A stretch of 64,000 nt of DNA from Mytilisepta virgata (lineage: Eukaryota > Mollusca > Bivalvia > Mytilida > Mytilidae), in assembly GCA_028015205.1 (NCBI GenBank), contig CM051508.1, positions 15,642,001-15,706,000 of the forward strand, read 5' to 3'. Made by a program: the position numbers and the translations under genes. Shown here piece by piece: positions 1 to 12,168 of this stretch (the first letter of the stretch is position 1; each line of letters opens with the position of its first letter). The notes below the pieces were generated by a model, which ran no database searches, was not told the DNA's origin, and saw nothing but the letters and a program-made list of their open reading frames with translations.

Positions 1-77
1 ACCAATAAATACTGGCCGCCGCGAAATAGCCAAATGTGCTGAAAACGGCGTAAAATCCCAACTAAACAAAAAAACTA
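1..77 (+). mobile_element. 3' end of a tRNA-derived SINE, cut by the window edge
   Basis: The sequence matches the 3' body of the fuller SINE copies at 52853-53125 (minus) and 31489-31733 (plus): the CCAATAAA..ACTGGCCGCCGCGAAATAG stretch, then AATGTGCTGAAAACGGCG, then an A-rich tail with AACTAAAC. The tRNA-like head would lie before base 1. Confidence 0.8.
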
Positions 78-3000
78 GCTATTAATCAGATAGATGTGTA
101 CTTTTATGTATAGGTAACTCACAGATCTCATTTACGAGTTTTATACATATATATGGTGGTTTGCTTTTATTTTGTTGCATTTGGAAGTTTTGAATACATG
201 TAAATGTATGCTTTAAATACTGTTTTATGGTAAATGAAGTAATATTTCCTCAGAGTTTCTTTGCAGATAAGCATTTGAGGGTGTAAATATATTTTGATGC
301 AGGGATCAGCGTTAAAAGTAGTTCCGTAGGCATGTTAGGATGAAGGCCTAGTTTTGCTCCTCGTGGATGTACAAAATATTTCACCTGGTAAATAATGACT
401 GCTACTTTAAAAAATATACATCTAGATAACTTCCTTATTGCATGTCAAAATTTCCTTTTATTTAAAGATTTTATTCACGGATGCAGTAATGCAGTAAGTT
501 AACGCCTCGCATAATTTATCGAGTGCGTAACTGGCCCCGGATGGAAAGGGGTGTCTACTTCCTATTATTACTTGGTAGTATGAGTATGGCAAAATATAAG
601 TAAAGGCTGTGGTTTTGCTAAGAAATCACTTAGTTAAGTAAACTCCGCCAACATTACCTCAGTGGTATGCATAAAACGAGTCGAGTTAAGAATTTGCTTA
701 GCAAAATCTTACTGTATTGAAACCCTGCTCGCTCCATTTAAGTCATGCATAAAAAAAAACATAAGTTAAAAATGCTTAAGATGTGACAACTCTAAAATAA
801 TTAGCGGGTAACTCTAAAATAAATAGTGGGTGACCTCAGTCGTTTCAAAACCAATTAAATAATAAAACTTCATTCATACAAAAGGGGCATGCATTTTGAA
901 CAAAATATCCAATTACCCCCTTTTATATTCTCTGTGAATATTTGATTTATATTTAAACTTTGTATTTTGGCTTATTCATACTTTAGGTTTAGGCGTATAG
1001 GCACATTTAATATGTGGTAAAGTTTAAAACTTATAAAATAAGATAAATTTGTAACAATACGCTATCGTAAATTTATCTCTTCAGTATATATATAGACTTA
1101 CCAAATATTTACTACGACACGCATGAAATTAATACATTTAATGAATGAGATCACACAAATCCCATAGATACATGGATCGATCACCATCTGAACACGTCAA
1201 AATATTCAAATTTGACAGAAATACAAATTTTACACGATTGTGTTCGTATATCGAATATTATGTCAAGTCATTGCATTGTTACCGTCTTTATACTGCAATC
1301 TTTGGTGACATTAGTCGACATTACTACCAATTTTAAAATTATTTAAAACGTTTGTTACCTTCAAGATGCCCAAGTTGATTTGTCGGGGGAACTCACCCTT
1401 TGAAAGATCGATGAGCAGGTGTACAATTGATAGTTGCATAAGATTATTCAAAATAAGGGAAAATTTGGCTGCAAATATTTTTTTCAACAATATAAAATAC
1501 GTAACACATGAAACAAGAGAATACGTATTGAAATTTTATTTTAAAGATTTTTCAGTAGGTTTGTAAGTTTGTTTCTTTTTTTCTGGGGAGGGGGGGGCTG
1601 GGATTTTTGTGCTTGATATTATATTTTTTGTAGGTCTGGAAAAAATCCATTTATTTTTTTTTCACACTTCTAGCAAAGCAGTGTTTTTCCGAGAAGAGAT
1701 TTTTTTAAATTAATTTTATGCAGTATGAAGTATTGGATTAATCTATAGCTGAAATAATCTAGCAAAATATTATAAGGATTGAAGTTTTATTAGAAGATCC
1801 ATTGGATATTATAAGTTAATAACGTGCTTCTAGATATACTCTGTACATACATCTTGAAGGTTCAACTAGAAACTCGGTGCCTTACTCTCATTGACGCGTA
1901 ATTTACGACCCATGTGACACGTGACTGAAATTAACTTGCGTACAGTAAATGTATTAAATGTTTGCCACCAAACATAAATGAATTGACATGCCTATTTGCC
2001 TTTCAGGATAGAAAGTGACGTACTGTACATCATCTTTATATTTTTTTAGTTATTTTTCTTCTTCAAATTAACACCTATTTTCATATTTCATAATGTTTTT
2101 GATTTTTTAAAAATGTTTTATTGTTTGTTTTTATACAAAAAATAAAAGATTTTTAAAAGTACACTTCCTTGATCTGCCACTATTTTTAGAATATTATAAA
2201 GATTTTTTTAATTACAATAAGTATGGTGTAATTTATTTTGATTTAAACCCAATTCAATTCAGCTAAAACTTTTTGCAAACATATAAAACTAAGCGGGTTA
2301 TATCAATACAAATTCATCTCATGACAAATTAAACGAACAAATACAAGATATGAAAATAGCTTTACATCCTCAGTTCTACTGACTGAAATACAAAATAAAT
2401 CAAAATTTCTTTATCATTGGGTGTTGATGGGTTAGTTTTAATTATTTATATAAATTAGTTTAAATCTTTCCTCTGTTTCCATGTAGTAAATAATGGGATA
2501 TTTTTGTAAAAATATTTTATAATAGGTCATCTCAGTTCCAAATTTTCTTACAATCGAATTTAAAAAAAAAAAAAACCACGTGTTAATAAGCAAATAGTTA
2601 ATGTCAAAGTCAGGACTTATTAGTGCACTCGGGACACTTTGGGATTGTGAAATGATTTCATCTGTGGTATAATTTGGTACAATTTGGTACAATTTGCAAT
2701 TTAAACGCGTTTAGAGATAGATGTCCTTTTTACCAAATAACGGACACAATCCATTTATTACTGAACAGATCAGTCGAGAATGGACTATTAAATCTATTAC
2801 TTTGGTAATTATAATGTCGTTATGGTCCATTGAATTAAAGTGGTCAGACTGAATTTTTCTTACACTGAAAGTCTTTAATGTGTGAGATGTTTCTGAGTGA
2901 TAACGAGTTCTATGATTGAAGATTCTACATTAATTTTTCGAAGAATCTATGTTAAGGTCAAATCGAACTAATTGAAAGTATCCTACAGTTTTCTGATTTT

Positions 3001-3281
3001 TCGATGTAAAAGTCCGTAAAAAGCATTGTGTAAATCCTACAGTTTCGTGAAAAAGTAATATATATTGCTACATACACGAAAGCTCTGATGATTAAAAAAA
3101 AAATACCTGTCTGTTCTTATGTTCGACTGTTGAAAATTACAAAAAGGCACCAATTGTGGGCAATTTTTATGCAACGTCATGACGGCGTTCGTTAAACGTT
3201 GCAGATATAGTAACCTAAACTATTTACTTTGCAGACCAGTTACTTTCTTTCATTTTCTTATTTTTTACCATATCTATTACC
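78..3281. other. AT-rich non-coding stretch, no gene recognised
   Basis: Only short ORFs without protein-like composition occur here (for example 1145-1336 and 1366-1566, plus strand). No splice-framed coding segment, RNA gene or repeat boundary could be supported. A G-rich tract lies near 1588. Confidence 0.5.
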
Positions 3282-3415
3282 TTTTATATTGGAGTCTCGG
3301 TGGCCGAGTGGTCAAGGTAGTTCGTTATGACTATTAGGAACTCCGGCTAAGTCCATCAATAAAAACTGGCTGCCGCGAAATTGCCGAATGTGCTGAAAAT
3401 GGCGTATTTTATATT
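3282..3415 (+). mobile_element. internally deleted tRNA-derived SINE with target-site duplication
   Basis: The tRNA-like head GGTGGCCGAGTGGTCAAGG (A-box region) is followed directly by the SINE 3' body (ATAAAAACTGGCTGCCGCG..). Compared with the copy at 31489, most of the head-to-body middle is missing. The 9-bp TTTTATATT occurs at 3282-3290 and 3407-3415, which fits a retrotransposition target duplication; the element itself is 3291-3406. The usual AACTAAAC tail is absent. Confidence 0.75.
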
Positions 3416-4064
3416 AAAAAAAGGAGAACAATTATCTATATTATTGTATTTTTACTGGATTTGTTCGAAAATAAAATATATGGTAACATTGAATCCGCTT
3501 GTCAGTGCGGATAACAAGGTACATAACTTTACACGTAGAGAAAACAATTTATTTATTATCGTTGGGTATGCAACAGCATGTATAGGAACAAATGATATTT
3601 AATATTCAAATTGTTCTGCTCAAGCTAAAAAATCCAAGAATGATGGTATATAATTTCATAAGTGTGAGCGTTCTAAGCAAGTTATATTGTAGTCCGCTGC
3701 AAAATCCGCTGTGCGCTAATTTATAATCTATTTCGTAGACAATATTTGTTCTTATAAATTTATCAACAATGTATCTAATACACTAGGAAACTATTTCATC
3801 AAATAACATTACCAAATGCTGAGCCATACTTTTACACTTATGTAATTTATAAAACCGTGCGTATCGTCATTATGGTAGACCACAATTTCCAAGTTAATCT
3901 TCTCATGTGTTCCTATTTAATGAAGATTAAAAGACTTTCATTCAAGGTACAACATCTTATCTAGTTTAATTACCAAGATATGTTTAATTACCAATGAATT
4001 TCAAATAATTTTTTTTAAAAAGACAGACAATTTTAAATAATCTTGTGTTTATATATGAATCAAT
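3416..4064. other. non-coding, nothing recognised
   Basis: AT-rich sequence with no supported ORF, RNA or repeat boundary. Confidence 0.4.
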
Positions 4065-4440
4065 GTGTAAGCCATTGTATATGAAGGGTGTGCGAGTTAT
4101 TAAATACATGTACTTGCAAATCTTCAACGGGCACTGATGGAAAAATTAAAATTTTACTTTCTTCGCTGCGATACATCTCCATCCAATTAACTCTTCTTCT
4201 TTTTTATTACCAGATTTTTAAAAAGTTACATACATGTTAATTTTCACATCTATTTTTCAATCAACCATTACAAAAGATCATTGCATATGTTATGGTCACT
4301 TTCTTAAAATTTTCGTTGGATAAATATGAAGATTTTCAACAAAGTGAAGCTGTGTTTCTAGTAATTTTAGCACACATTTTTTTTGTTACCTCAACTGGAG
4401 AAGGGGGGGGGGGGGTCATCCTATAAATCCGCCAATGTTG
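4065..4440 (+). repeat. dispersed repeat, copy 1 (partner at 17028-17375)
   Basis: About 360 bp align by eye in the same order and orientation with 17028-17375. Shared blocks are AATCTTCAA..GCACTGATGGAAAA, AAAAAGTTACA..GTTAGTTTTCACA, AGATCATTTG, and the end AAATCCGCCA.TG. A run of about 12 G lies at 4404-4415 in this copy. Terminal AATCCGCCACTG-like motifs are common at DNA-transposon ends; the class is not settled. Confidence 0.65.
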
Positions 4441-5105
4441 CAGGTTTTTCTAGCAAGCTTTTCAGCAACCATAAATCTGCCCTTACAAAATTTGGTTTTA
4501 TATATTTTTCGTAATCTGAACGACATAAACTGTGACGACAAAAGAAATATATGGAATACCAGCGGGATTACAATGGAGATTTGCCAGTACGTAGACTAGG
4601 ACTATTTCTGTATGGGGGTGAACTACTCTCAAGGTATACCAGTCCGTAGGGCATACTTTACTTCTTTTTTGGAGGGCCTACAAAATTTACTAATTTTGGA
4701 GATATTTGGGATAAAACTCCAGACGCACAACGTATCTTTTGGGGTAAAAAATTATGAGGCATTTTAAAAGAGATAAAAGATGTTTTGAAGTATATTTGGC
4801 AATATTAATATTTGAATTTTTTCATCTTTAGTGCATGTACCTGTGACCTATTTAATCCAGAGTCTACAAAATGTATAAAAAATATTTACATTTTAAAATA
4901 AATAGCTCAAATCATACTAAACTAAACATTTTATGTATTTGTTAAGTATTTCATATGCTGTCAAAATTTAGGCGAGTTTATTATTATTAATATCATGCTA
5001 AAAATTTATTAAACCGTTGGTGGTTAAACGATATTACGCGCGTCATCAGTTTAATGAAATCTCATATTGCTGATTACGTTTAAAAGTAGTAGGGCCTTTT
5101 TCGCC
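4441..5105. other. non-coding, nothing recognised
   Basis: No gene or clear repeat boundary seen. Confidence 0.4.
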
Positions 5106-5499
5106 ATATTCATTTCACTTCTAGGGCCATTTTCAATAAGCCGTCTGAGGCCTATATGTGTTCCCTTAAGATATGCTAATACATGTAATAACTGACATAT
5201 AAGTTACTAAAAAAAAATTCTTCTTACCAAAACTTGTTTTTGGTGTAAATGAGTTTATGATTTTCTTTTTATATGACAATAGAATGATTTTTGGGTCTGA
5301 AATTCCTTCTTGGCAATACTACAGAAATGATACAAATTTACCCAAATCGCCCATATATACACATGACCTTTGCGGGTAAAATTTTTGTCTTATAAGGTGC
5401 ATTGCTTACAACCGATTAAGATAAAAAGTAGAAAAATATTTCAGATTAAAAATCAATGTTTAAGAGTGAAACAAATACTGGGGAAAGTGGTCCTACTTA
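5106..5499 (+). repeat. exon-like dispersed repeat family, decayed copy
   Basis: This is related to 53137-53881 and 49796-50452 (both minus) and 59092-60030 (plus). Shared landmarks in order are CATTTCACTTCTAGGGCCAT, CTTCTTGGCAATA, ACCCAAATCGCC, ACCGATTAAGATAAAAAGTA and GAGTGAAACAAATAC.GGGGAAA. This copy has many changes, and its 3' part is interrupted at 5500 by the large TIR element. Confidence 0.65.
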
Positions 5500-6573
5500 C
5501 AGTCAGAGATCCCACTTGTACAAGTAAATCAATTTTTACTCAAATGGGTAAAAAAATATTTACGCGATCACGTAAATGGTTGATCGGAGAGTTTTCCCGA
5601 GATCGACAATTTTTTTGAAATTGCCGCTGATTGACATATCAGAGCATTCCCGAAATGCATTGGGGAGAATCAGAACATCACAGCCATCGAAAATATCAGG
5701 TGGAGTTTTGAAAGGTAAATATGAAAGTGTTTTTATTGAAAGATTTTAATCGTAATTTGTGTTTTTTGGGCTAGTTTTCAAGAGATTGGTTTGTTGAAGA
5801 AAACTTTTATCTAGAAATATGGAGAGTTTTCTGATAAAACAGAATGGTTAAGCAGTCTATTTTATTATATAACGAAGAAGCGCACTGCGGTTATGGGTTG
5901 ACGCACGTCATTTTAAGTTGACCACTGTTCCTTAATATTTACGCATGCAAGTAAAAAAATATTTCTTTTCATTTTAAAGACATTTTGGGGAGACAACTCG
6001 TGCGTCCTTGTAGCTTGTTTCGTGAAGCCACCGTTATCGACATTTATTGGGGACAACAATATCAGGATGGGAACATGTCTCCGAACTGTCGGGACAGGGG
6101 CTCCAATCATGAGTTTTATATGTTTATGGATAAAAAAAATGGTTTCATACCTAAAGCATCTAAAGTGTTCATATTAAATGTAATCAAAAAAGGGGAGGGG
6201 AGGGGGGGGGGGGGGCACATGGGCTTGTACTTAGAATGGGAACTTTTTGGTTAGGTAAGAAAACAAAAAACGAAAAACAAGCAACAAGCACCTTCGTGTG
6301 GGGGAGTAGAGGATACATTTAAAAAAAAAGGTTAGTCTGTTAGTTGAAAAAGTCTGTTAAGGAAATTTTAATCTTTCATTTCTTTTCAGTATGGAGTCTA
6401 GAATTTTTTGTGCACCAAACCATTTCTCAAAGATGCCTGAAACACATACATTTACATACATATAAAGGTATGGAACGTTTATCTTTCAGCCAATTTTTGA
6501 TTATCAAATTATTCTAACACTGGTTGAGAGATGTGAAAAATGCACGTAAAATTAGAGAAATAAAAAAATAATG

Positions 6574-6777
6574 CCTAACGTTGGGGTACCCAAATCGCCC
6601 ATGGTTAAATATCAGCCCCATTGACAAAACTCAGGAAAAACAATTACATTTTGTTAAAGAAGGTTATTTTTAATAAATTTCTGTAAAATGAGTTCATACA
6701 TTTTATGCAGCGTTAAAAAATAAAGTACCACGGGTGATTTGGGTACCTGTGGTCGATTTGGATACCCCGACGTTATA
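6574..6777. mobile_element. about 200-bp mariner-type MITE nested in the large element
   Basis: Imperfect terminal inverted repeats: ACGTTGGGGTACCCAAATCG at the left (from 6578) and the reverse complement of CGATTTGGATACCCCGACGT at the right (to 6773), each flanked by TA. This arrangement (TA duplication, short non-coding interior) is usual for Tc1/mariner-derived MITEs. It lies directly next to the first unit of the tandem array. Confidence 0.6.
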
Positions 6778-9700
6778 CCTTACAACTCATTTAGGCATTT
6801 CAGCAGAAACACAAGTATTTTTTATTTGGATGAGAAGTAAATTTATTTGAGATTCTACTATTGTCAAAATTGTGCAAGGATTTCATGAACTGTCAAACAA
6901 TCATTTGTATAAAGAGTGAAAAATAAAACTTATACAAGTAAATTTCACGAGGCAATGTTCTATTTAGTATTTCAATTAATTTTTTAAATCAAATTACTTT
7001 ATTGTCCTTAAACATAGTTTGTGACAACAACAAAAAACAGATTAACAAATACACAATATTGAACATTTTAAACACAAAGAACAAGAAAAAAGTGACTAGT
7101 CCCCTAAAGATTGACTTTAAGGAGTAAAAAAAATTAAACTTGTATAAGTAAATTTCATTTGACGTGTAAGATTTCATATGACGTGTAAGACAAATTATGT
7201 TTTGCACAATAAAAAATTACTTCAGAGAGTAAAAAAAATAAACTTTAGTTAGTAAATTTAATTAAGGCCTAATAAAAAAAATACCTGCGTTTCCGCTAAC
7301 ATGCCAAAAAAGGGTAGATAGGTAGGCATTACATTTTATTTGTTTTATATATGTTAACCTGAAGTTGTACTATGAAAACATTCGAAATTAAATTAGGCGT
7401 CAGTGTAAAGAATAACTTGATATTTGAACTTGCATTTATAATTAATAATTTATCATTATCTCTATTTTGACATTGCGATCATATTTTTCGCGCGAAAGAC
7501 ACAATTGAAAGTTACTTCCCTTGTTGTTAATATATATATCATATCAGAATGATTTATTTTGCTAGCTTGTACACTATCTAAAATATATTTTTTTATACAT
7601 GTGCATTTTAGGACAATTTTTTGAAGTTATAAGGGCTATACACTATATGTATATGATCATTGATAGATCTAATATGCATTATTGAATATTCCCAATGGCC
7701 ATATTTTATACATATTAACAATAAAGAAATTCACAGGCATCCCTTATTCTTTCAAAATCAACATGATCAATATAATGTCAAGTGTGTCTAGATCTAATTT
7801 TATTTGCATTGGTCAACCCTTCCACACTTGCAATAAGCTGTAGTCAACACTATTGTTTTTAAATTTTACCATTGAACTTTTTAGCATTAGGACAAGAGTC
7901 TGATAAACTTTCATATGTAACAACTTACTTCAATAAGGCCTAAAAAATATATACCTGTGTTTCTGCTAATCCAACCAACCTTAGTTTTTTGGGCATACCT
8001 TATTAGGTGGAGAAGTAATTTAATTTGAAATTTCACTGTCCCAAATTGAACAAGCATTACATGAACTCCTGTTAAAAAATATCTGTATAATTATAAAGTG
8101 TAGAAAAACAAGACTTCTTCAAGTAAATTTCACAAGGCAAAGTTATGTTTAATATTTCATTTAATAAAAGATTTACTTTAGGGAGTAAAAAAATAAAACT
8201 ATACTTGTACAAGTAAATTTCACAAGACAAAATTATAATGTTTTGTATGATAAAATTTTACTTCGAGGAGTAAAAAAACAAAACTTAAGTTAACAGATTT
8301 TATAAGACAAAAAAAAAATATTTAAATTATGAAAATTTAATGGATGGCAAAGTTCAAATATACTTTTCACTTTCTCTGTGGAGTAAAACATTAAATCTCA
8401 TAGAATTAAATTTCTCAATTAAGACAAAGTTCAAATATTTTGTATAATAAAAGATTTACTTTAGCGAGTAAAACAAATCAGACTTATATAAGTAAATTTC
8501 AGAAAAAAATGTGTATTCAGTGTATATATCGGAATGCTTTACTTTGCAAGCTTGTACACAAATGTACCCTGTACACTATATAATATACTATTTACATGTA
8601 GGACAGTTTTATTTGAAGTTGTAAGAGCACTATTGGAACAGTGAAGGATTTAATATGCATTATTGAATATTCCCAATTGCCCTATCTTGCAATATGGGGT
8701 ATTAACAAGAAAGAAATTCACAAGCATCCTTTATACTTTCAAATACAATGTAATGTAAAGTGTGTCTAATTTAATTTATTAACTTTCGTCAATCCTTTCA
8801 CAACTGCAATTAGTTGTGGTCAGCACTGTTGCTTTTACATTTGACCATTAACCTTGTAAACATTTTAAGAACAAGAACCATAATAGCACCATATACTTCA
8901 ATCAGGAAAAAAGTTTACTTATACAAGTAATCTCTTAAGGTGAGGTTTTAATAATTTACACCACATATGTATTTCATATAGAAATATACTTCATTGAGTA
9001 AAAATTTGTTTACTTGTATAAGAAATTTATACCTTTATTGACAACATATGATTTGATGTAGATTTGTATGCAGTTGGTCTTTTTTTATTATTAAATATAC
9101 CTTGACGTTCGGTTAAGTAGCAAAGAAATAGGTAATATGCTCAAAAAATTACGGCCTAACCCAACCAACCTTAATTTTTTGGGCCTACCATGACATATTT
9201 TTATTTTTTACTTATTAAGGCATTTCAGCAAAAACACAAATATTTTTTATTAGGCGGAGAAATAATTTTATTTGAAATTGTACTGTCCCAAATTGAACAA
9301 GCATTACATGAACTCCTGTCGAAAAAAATATCTGTATTATTATAAAGTGTAGAAAAACAAGACTTCTTCAAGTAAATTTCACAAGGCAAAGTTATGTTTA
9401 ATATTTCATCTAATAAAAGATTTACTTTAAGGAGTAAAAAAATAAAACTATACTTGTACAAGTAAATTTCACAAGACAAAATTATAATGTTTTGTATGAT
9501 AAAATTTTACTTCGAGGAGTAAAAAAACAAAACTTAAGTTAACAGATTTTATAAGACAAAAAAAATATTTAAATTATGAAAATTTAATGGATGGCAAAGT
9601 TCAAATATACTTTTCACTTTCTCTGTGGAGTAAAAACATTAAATCTTATAGAATTAAATTTCCCAATTAAGACAAAGTTCAAATATTTTGTATAATAAAA

Positions 9701-11223
9701 GATTTACTTCAGCGAGTAAAACAAATCAGACTTATATAAGTAAATTTCAGAAAAAAATGTGTATTCAGTGTATATACTGGAATGCTTTACTTTGCAAGTT
9801 TGTACACAAATGTACCCTGTACACTATATAATTTACTATTTACATGTAGGACAGTTTTATTTGAAGTTGTAAGAGCACTACTGGAACAGTGAAGGATTTA
9901 ATATGCATTATTGAATATTCCCAATTGCCCTATCTTGCAATATGGGGTATTAACAAGAAAGAAATTCACAAGCATCCTTTATACTTTCAAATACAATGTA
10001 ATGTAAAGTGTGTCTAATTTAATTTATTAACTTTGGTCAATCTTTTTACAACTGCAATTAGTTGTGGTCAGCACTGTTGCTTTTACATTTGACCATTAAC
10101 CTTGTAAACATTTCAAGAACAAGAGCCATAATAGCACCATATACTTCAATCAGGAAAAAAGTTTACTTATACAAGTAATCTCTTAAGGTGAGGTTTTAAT
10201 AATTTACATCACATATGTATTTCATATAGAAATATACTTCATTGAGTAAAAATTTGTTTACTTGTATAAGAAATTTATACCTTTATTGACAACATATGAT
10301 TTGATGTAGATTTGTATGCAGTTGGTCTTTTTTTATTATTAAATATACCTTGACGTTCGGTTAAGTAGCAAAGAAATAGGTAATATGCTCAAAAAATTAC
10401 GGCCTAACCCAACCAACCTTAATTTTTTGGGCCTACCATGACATATTTTTATTTTTTACTTATTAAGGCATTTCAGCAAAAACACAAATATTTTTTATTA
10501 GGCGGAGAAATAATTTTATTTGAAATTGTACTGTCCCAAATTGAACAAGCATTACATGAACTCCTGTCGAAAAAAATATCTGTATTATTATAAAGTGTAG
10601 AAAAACAAGACTTCTTCAAGTAAATTTCACAAGGCAAAGTTATGTTTAATATTTCATCTAATAAAAGATTTACTTTAAGGAGTAAAACAATAAAACTATA
10701 CTTGTACAAGTAAATTTCACAAGACAAAATTATAATGTTTTGTATGATAAAATTTTACTTTGAGGAGTAAAAAAACAAAACTTAAGTTAACAGATTTTAT
10801 AAGACAAAAAAAAATATTTAAATTATGAAAATTTCATGGATGGCAAAGTTTAAATATACTTTTCACTTACTCTGTGGAGTAAAAACATTAAATCTTATAG
10901 AATTAAATTTCCCAATTAAGACAAAGTTCAAATATTTTGTATAATAAAAGATTTACTTCAGCGAGTAAAACAAATCAGACTTATATAAGTAAATTTCAGA
11001 AAAATTGTGTATTCAGTGTATATATCGGAATGCTTTACTTTGCAAGCTTCTACACAAATGTACCCTGTACACTATATAATATACTATTTACATGTAGGAC
11101 AGTTTTATTTGAAGTTGTAAGAGCACTATTGGAACAGTGAAGGATTTAATATGCATATTGAATATTCCGAATTGCCCTATCTTGCAATATGGGGCATTAA
11201 CAACAAAGAAATTCACAAGCATA
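6776..11223. repeat. tandem array of about four 1.2-kb units
   Basis: The landmark CCAACCAACCTTA falls at 7971, 9161 and 10409 (spacing 1190 and 1248). The landmark TTGTACACAAATGTACCCTG and its neighbours recur near 8545, 9790 and 11050. An older diverged unit begins near 6776. The last two units differ by only about one to two percent and the earlier ones progressively more; the final unit breaks off near 11223. Each unit contains shorter blocks of about 85-90 bp built on ACTTnnnGGAGTAAAA..AAACTT..ACAAGTAAATTTCACAAG. Small ORFs such as 9225-9479 and 10473-10727 (minus) repeat only because the DNA does. Confidence 0.85.
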
Positions 11224-12112
11224 TCATAGGTTGTGCTGTATATATATTAATTAGAAACAATGCGTTTTTAATAATATTTTTTTCATGTTTTTTTTCTTTC
11301 TTTTACAGAATATTTTATTGCTCAGTGTTTTAAGCCAAGTGTCTCTCATGGTACCTTGTCTCAGGAATGTCATAAAATGTGTCCATGTGTTACTTGATAT
11401 TGATAATCTTTATATTTTTAGTGTCATTACATGTATCACTTGTATTAGGCATGTAAAAGAAATTCAAATGGTGGGAATTCCATTATCTCATTATGCTGCC
11501 ATGACGGTTGTAAATATAATGTTTTATTTTTAGTTTGTTAGTTATGTCATTGTGTATGTTAAAAATAATTATTAAAAGAATATACTGTCATTACTGTGGG
11601 TATTTTTTGATAACTAATAGAAATAAATTGGCCATGTTTCTATTCAATATGAAAAAAAAAAACAAAGTATGCTTCAACGGGACACTATCTGAAAAAAAAT
11701 GCTATCATCTAAGGGTCGTTCAGGTGTTCAAGCTGATTAGAATAGATAGGAAAAGCCACTTTTTTGTCATTAATCAATCTTACGATTCAACAAAATGGGG
11801 GTGGGGTGGGGGTGGGTGTTCAACCGTTTGGCAGTGCCCTTTTCTCATTCAGACTTGCTCTTTTGGACATACAAACAATTACTTCAACTGAACAAATCCA
11901 ACTCATATCCAGTGGTTAACACCATACAGGCCTATCTATCATTATGAATTGCGTTTTACTTGTACAAGTAATAACTAAGGGAAACAACTCTGATATGAAA
12001 GTTGACCTGAAAGCATCTTGTGATGTTTAGATGGTATCTAAAAAATTACTTGTATAAGTAAATTAATATCACAGTATTAAAAGGGAGGCAATCAAATTTG
12101 CAATTTTTCAGT
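11224..12112. other. single-copy right part of the large element
   Basis: No supported gene. The short ORFs at 11285-11533 and 11535-11891 (plus) have low-complexity composition; a GGGGTGG-rich patch lies at 11797-11817. Palindromic ACTTGTACAAGT (11958-11969) and a TATA variant near 12047 occur here. The stretch belongs to the element because it lies between the TIRs. Confidence 0.45.
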
Positions 12113-12168
12113 TACCTATTCAAGTAAATTTTAATTTACTTGTACAAGTGGGATCTTTGACTGACTTA

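Larger units (their letters stand above)
5500..12163. mobile_element. 6.66-kb TIR-bounded element, non-autonomous or unclassified
   Basis: The left end 5500-5550 and the reverse complement of the right end 12113-12163 agree at 44 of 51 positions, with 29 of the first 30 identical. Both ends begin CAGTCARAGATCCCACTTGT. The 5-bp ACTTA is present directly outside both ends (5495-5499 and 12164-12168), as a target-site duplication would be. Inside are a nested MITE (6574-6777), an array of about 1.2-kb repeats (6776-11223) and several copies of the palindrome ACTTGTACAAGT. There is no long ORF and no recognisable transposase, so it is probably mobilised in trans. The terminal sequence and 5-bp duplication do not match a superfamily I can name with confidence; Transib and RAG-like elements also make 5-bp duplications but begin CAC. 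The insertion sits inside an older repeat copy. Confidence 0.7.

Noticed and set aside
9225..10727. Two identical 84-codon minus-strand ORFs at 9225-9479 and 10473-10727
   Set aside because: They lie in two almost identical tandem units, so identity says nothing about selection. The composition follows the AT-rich repeat, and the internal CEIYL peptide repeats mirror DNA sub-repeats.
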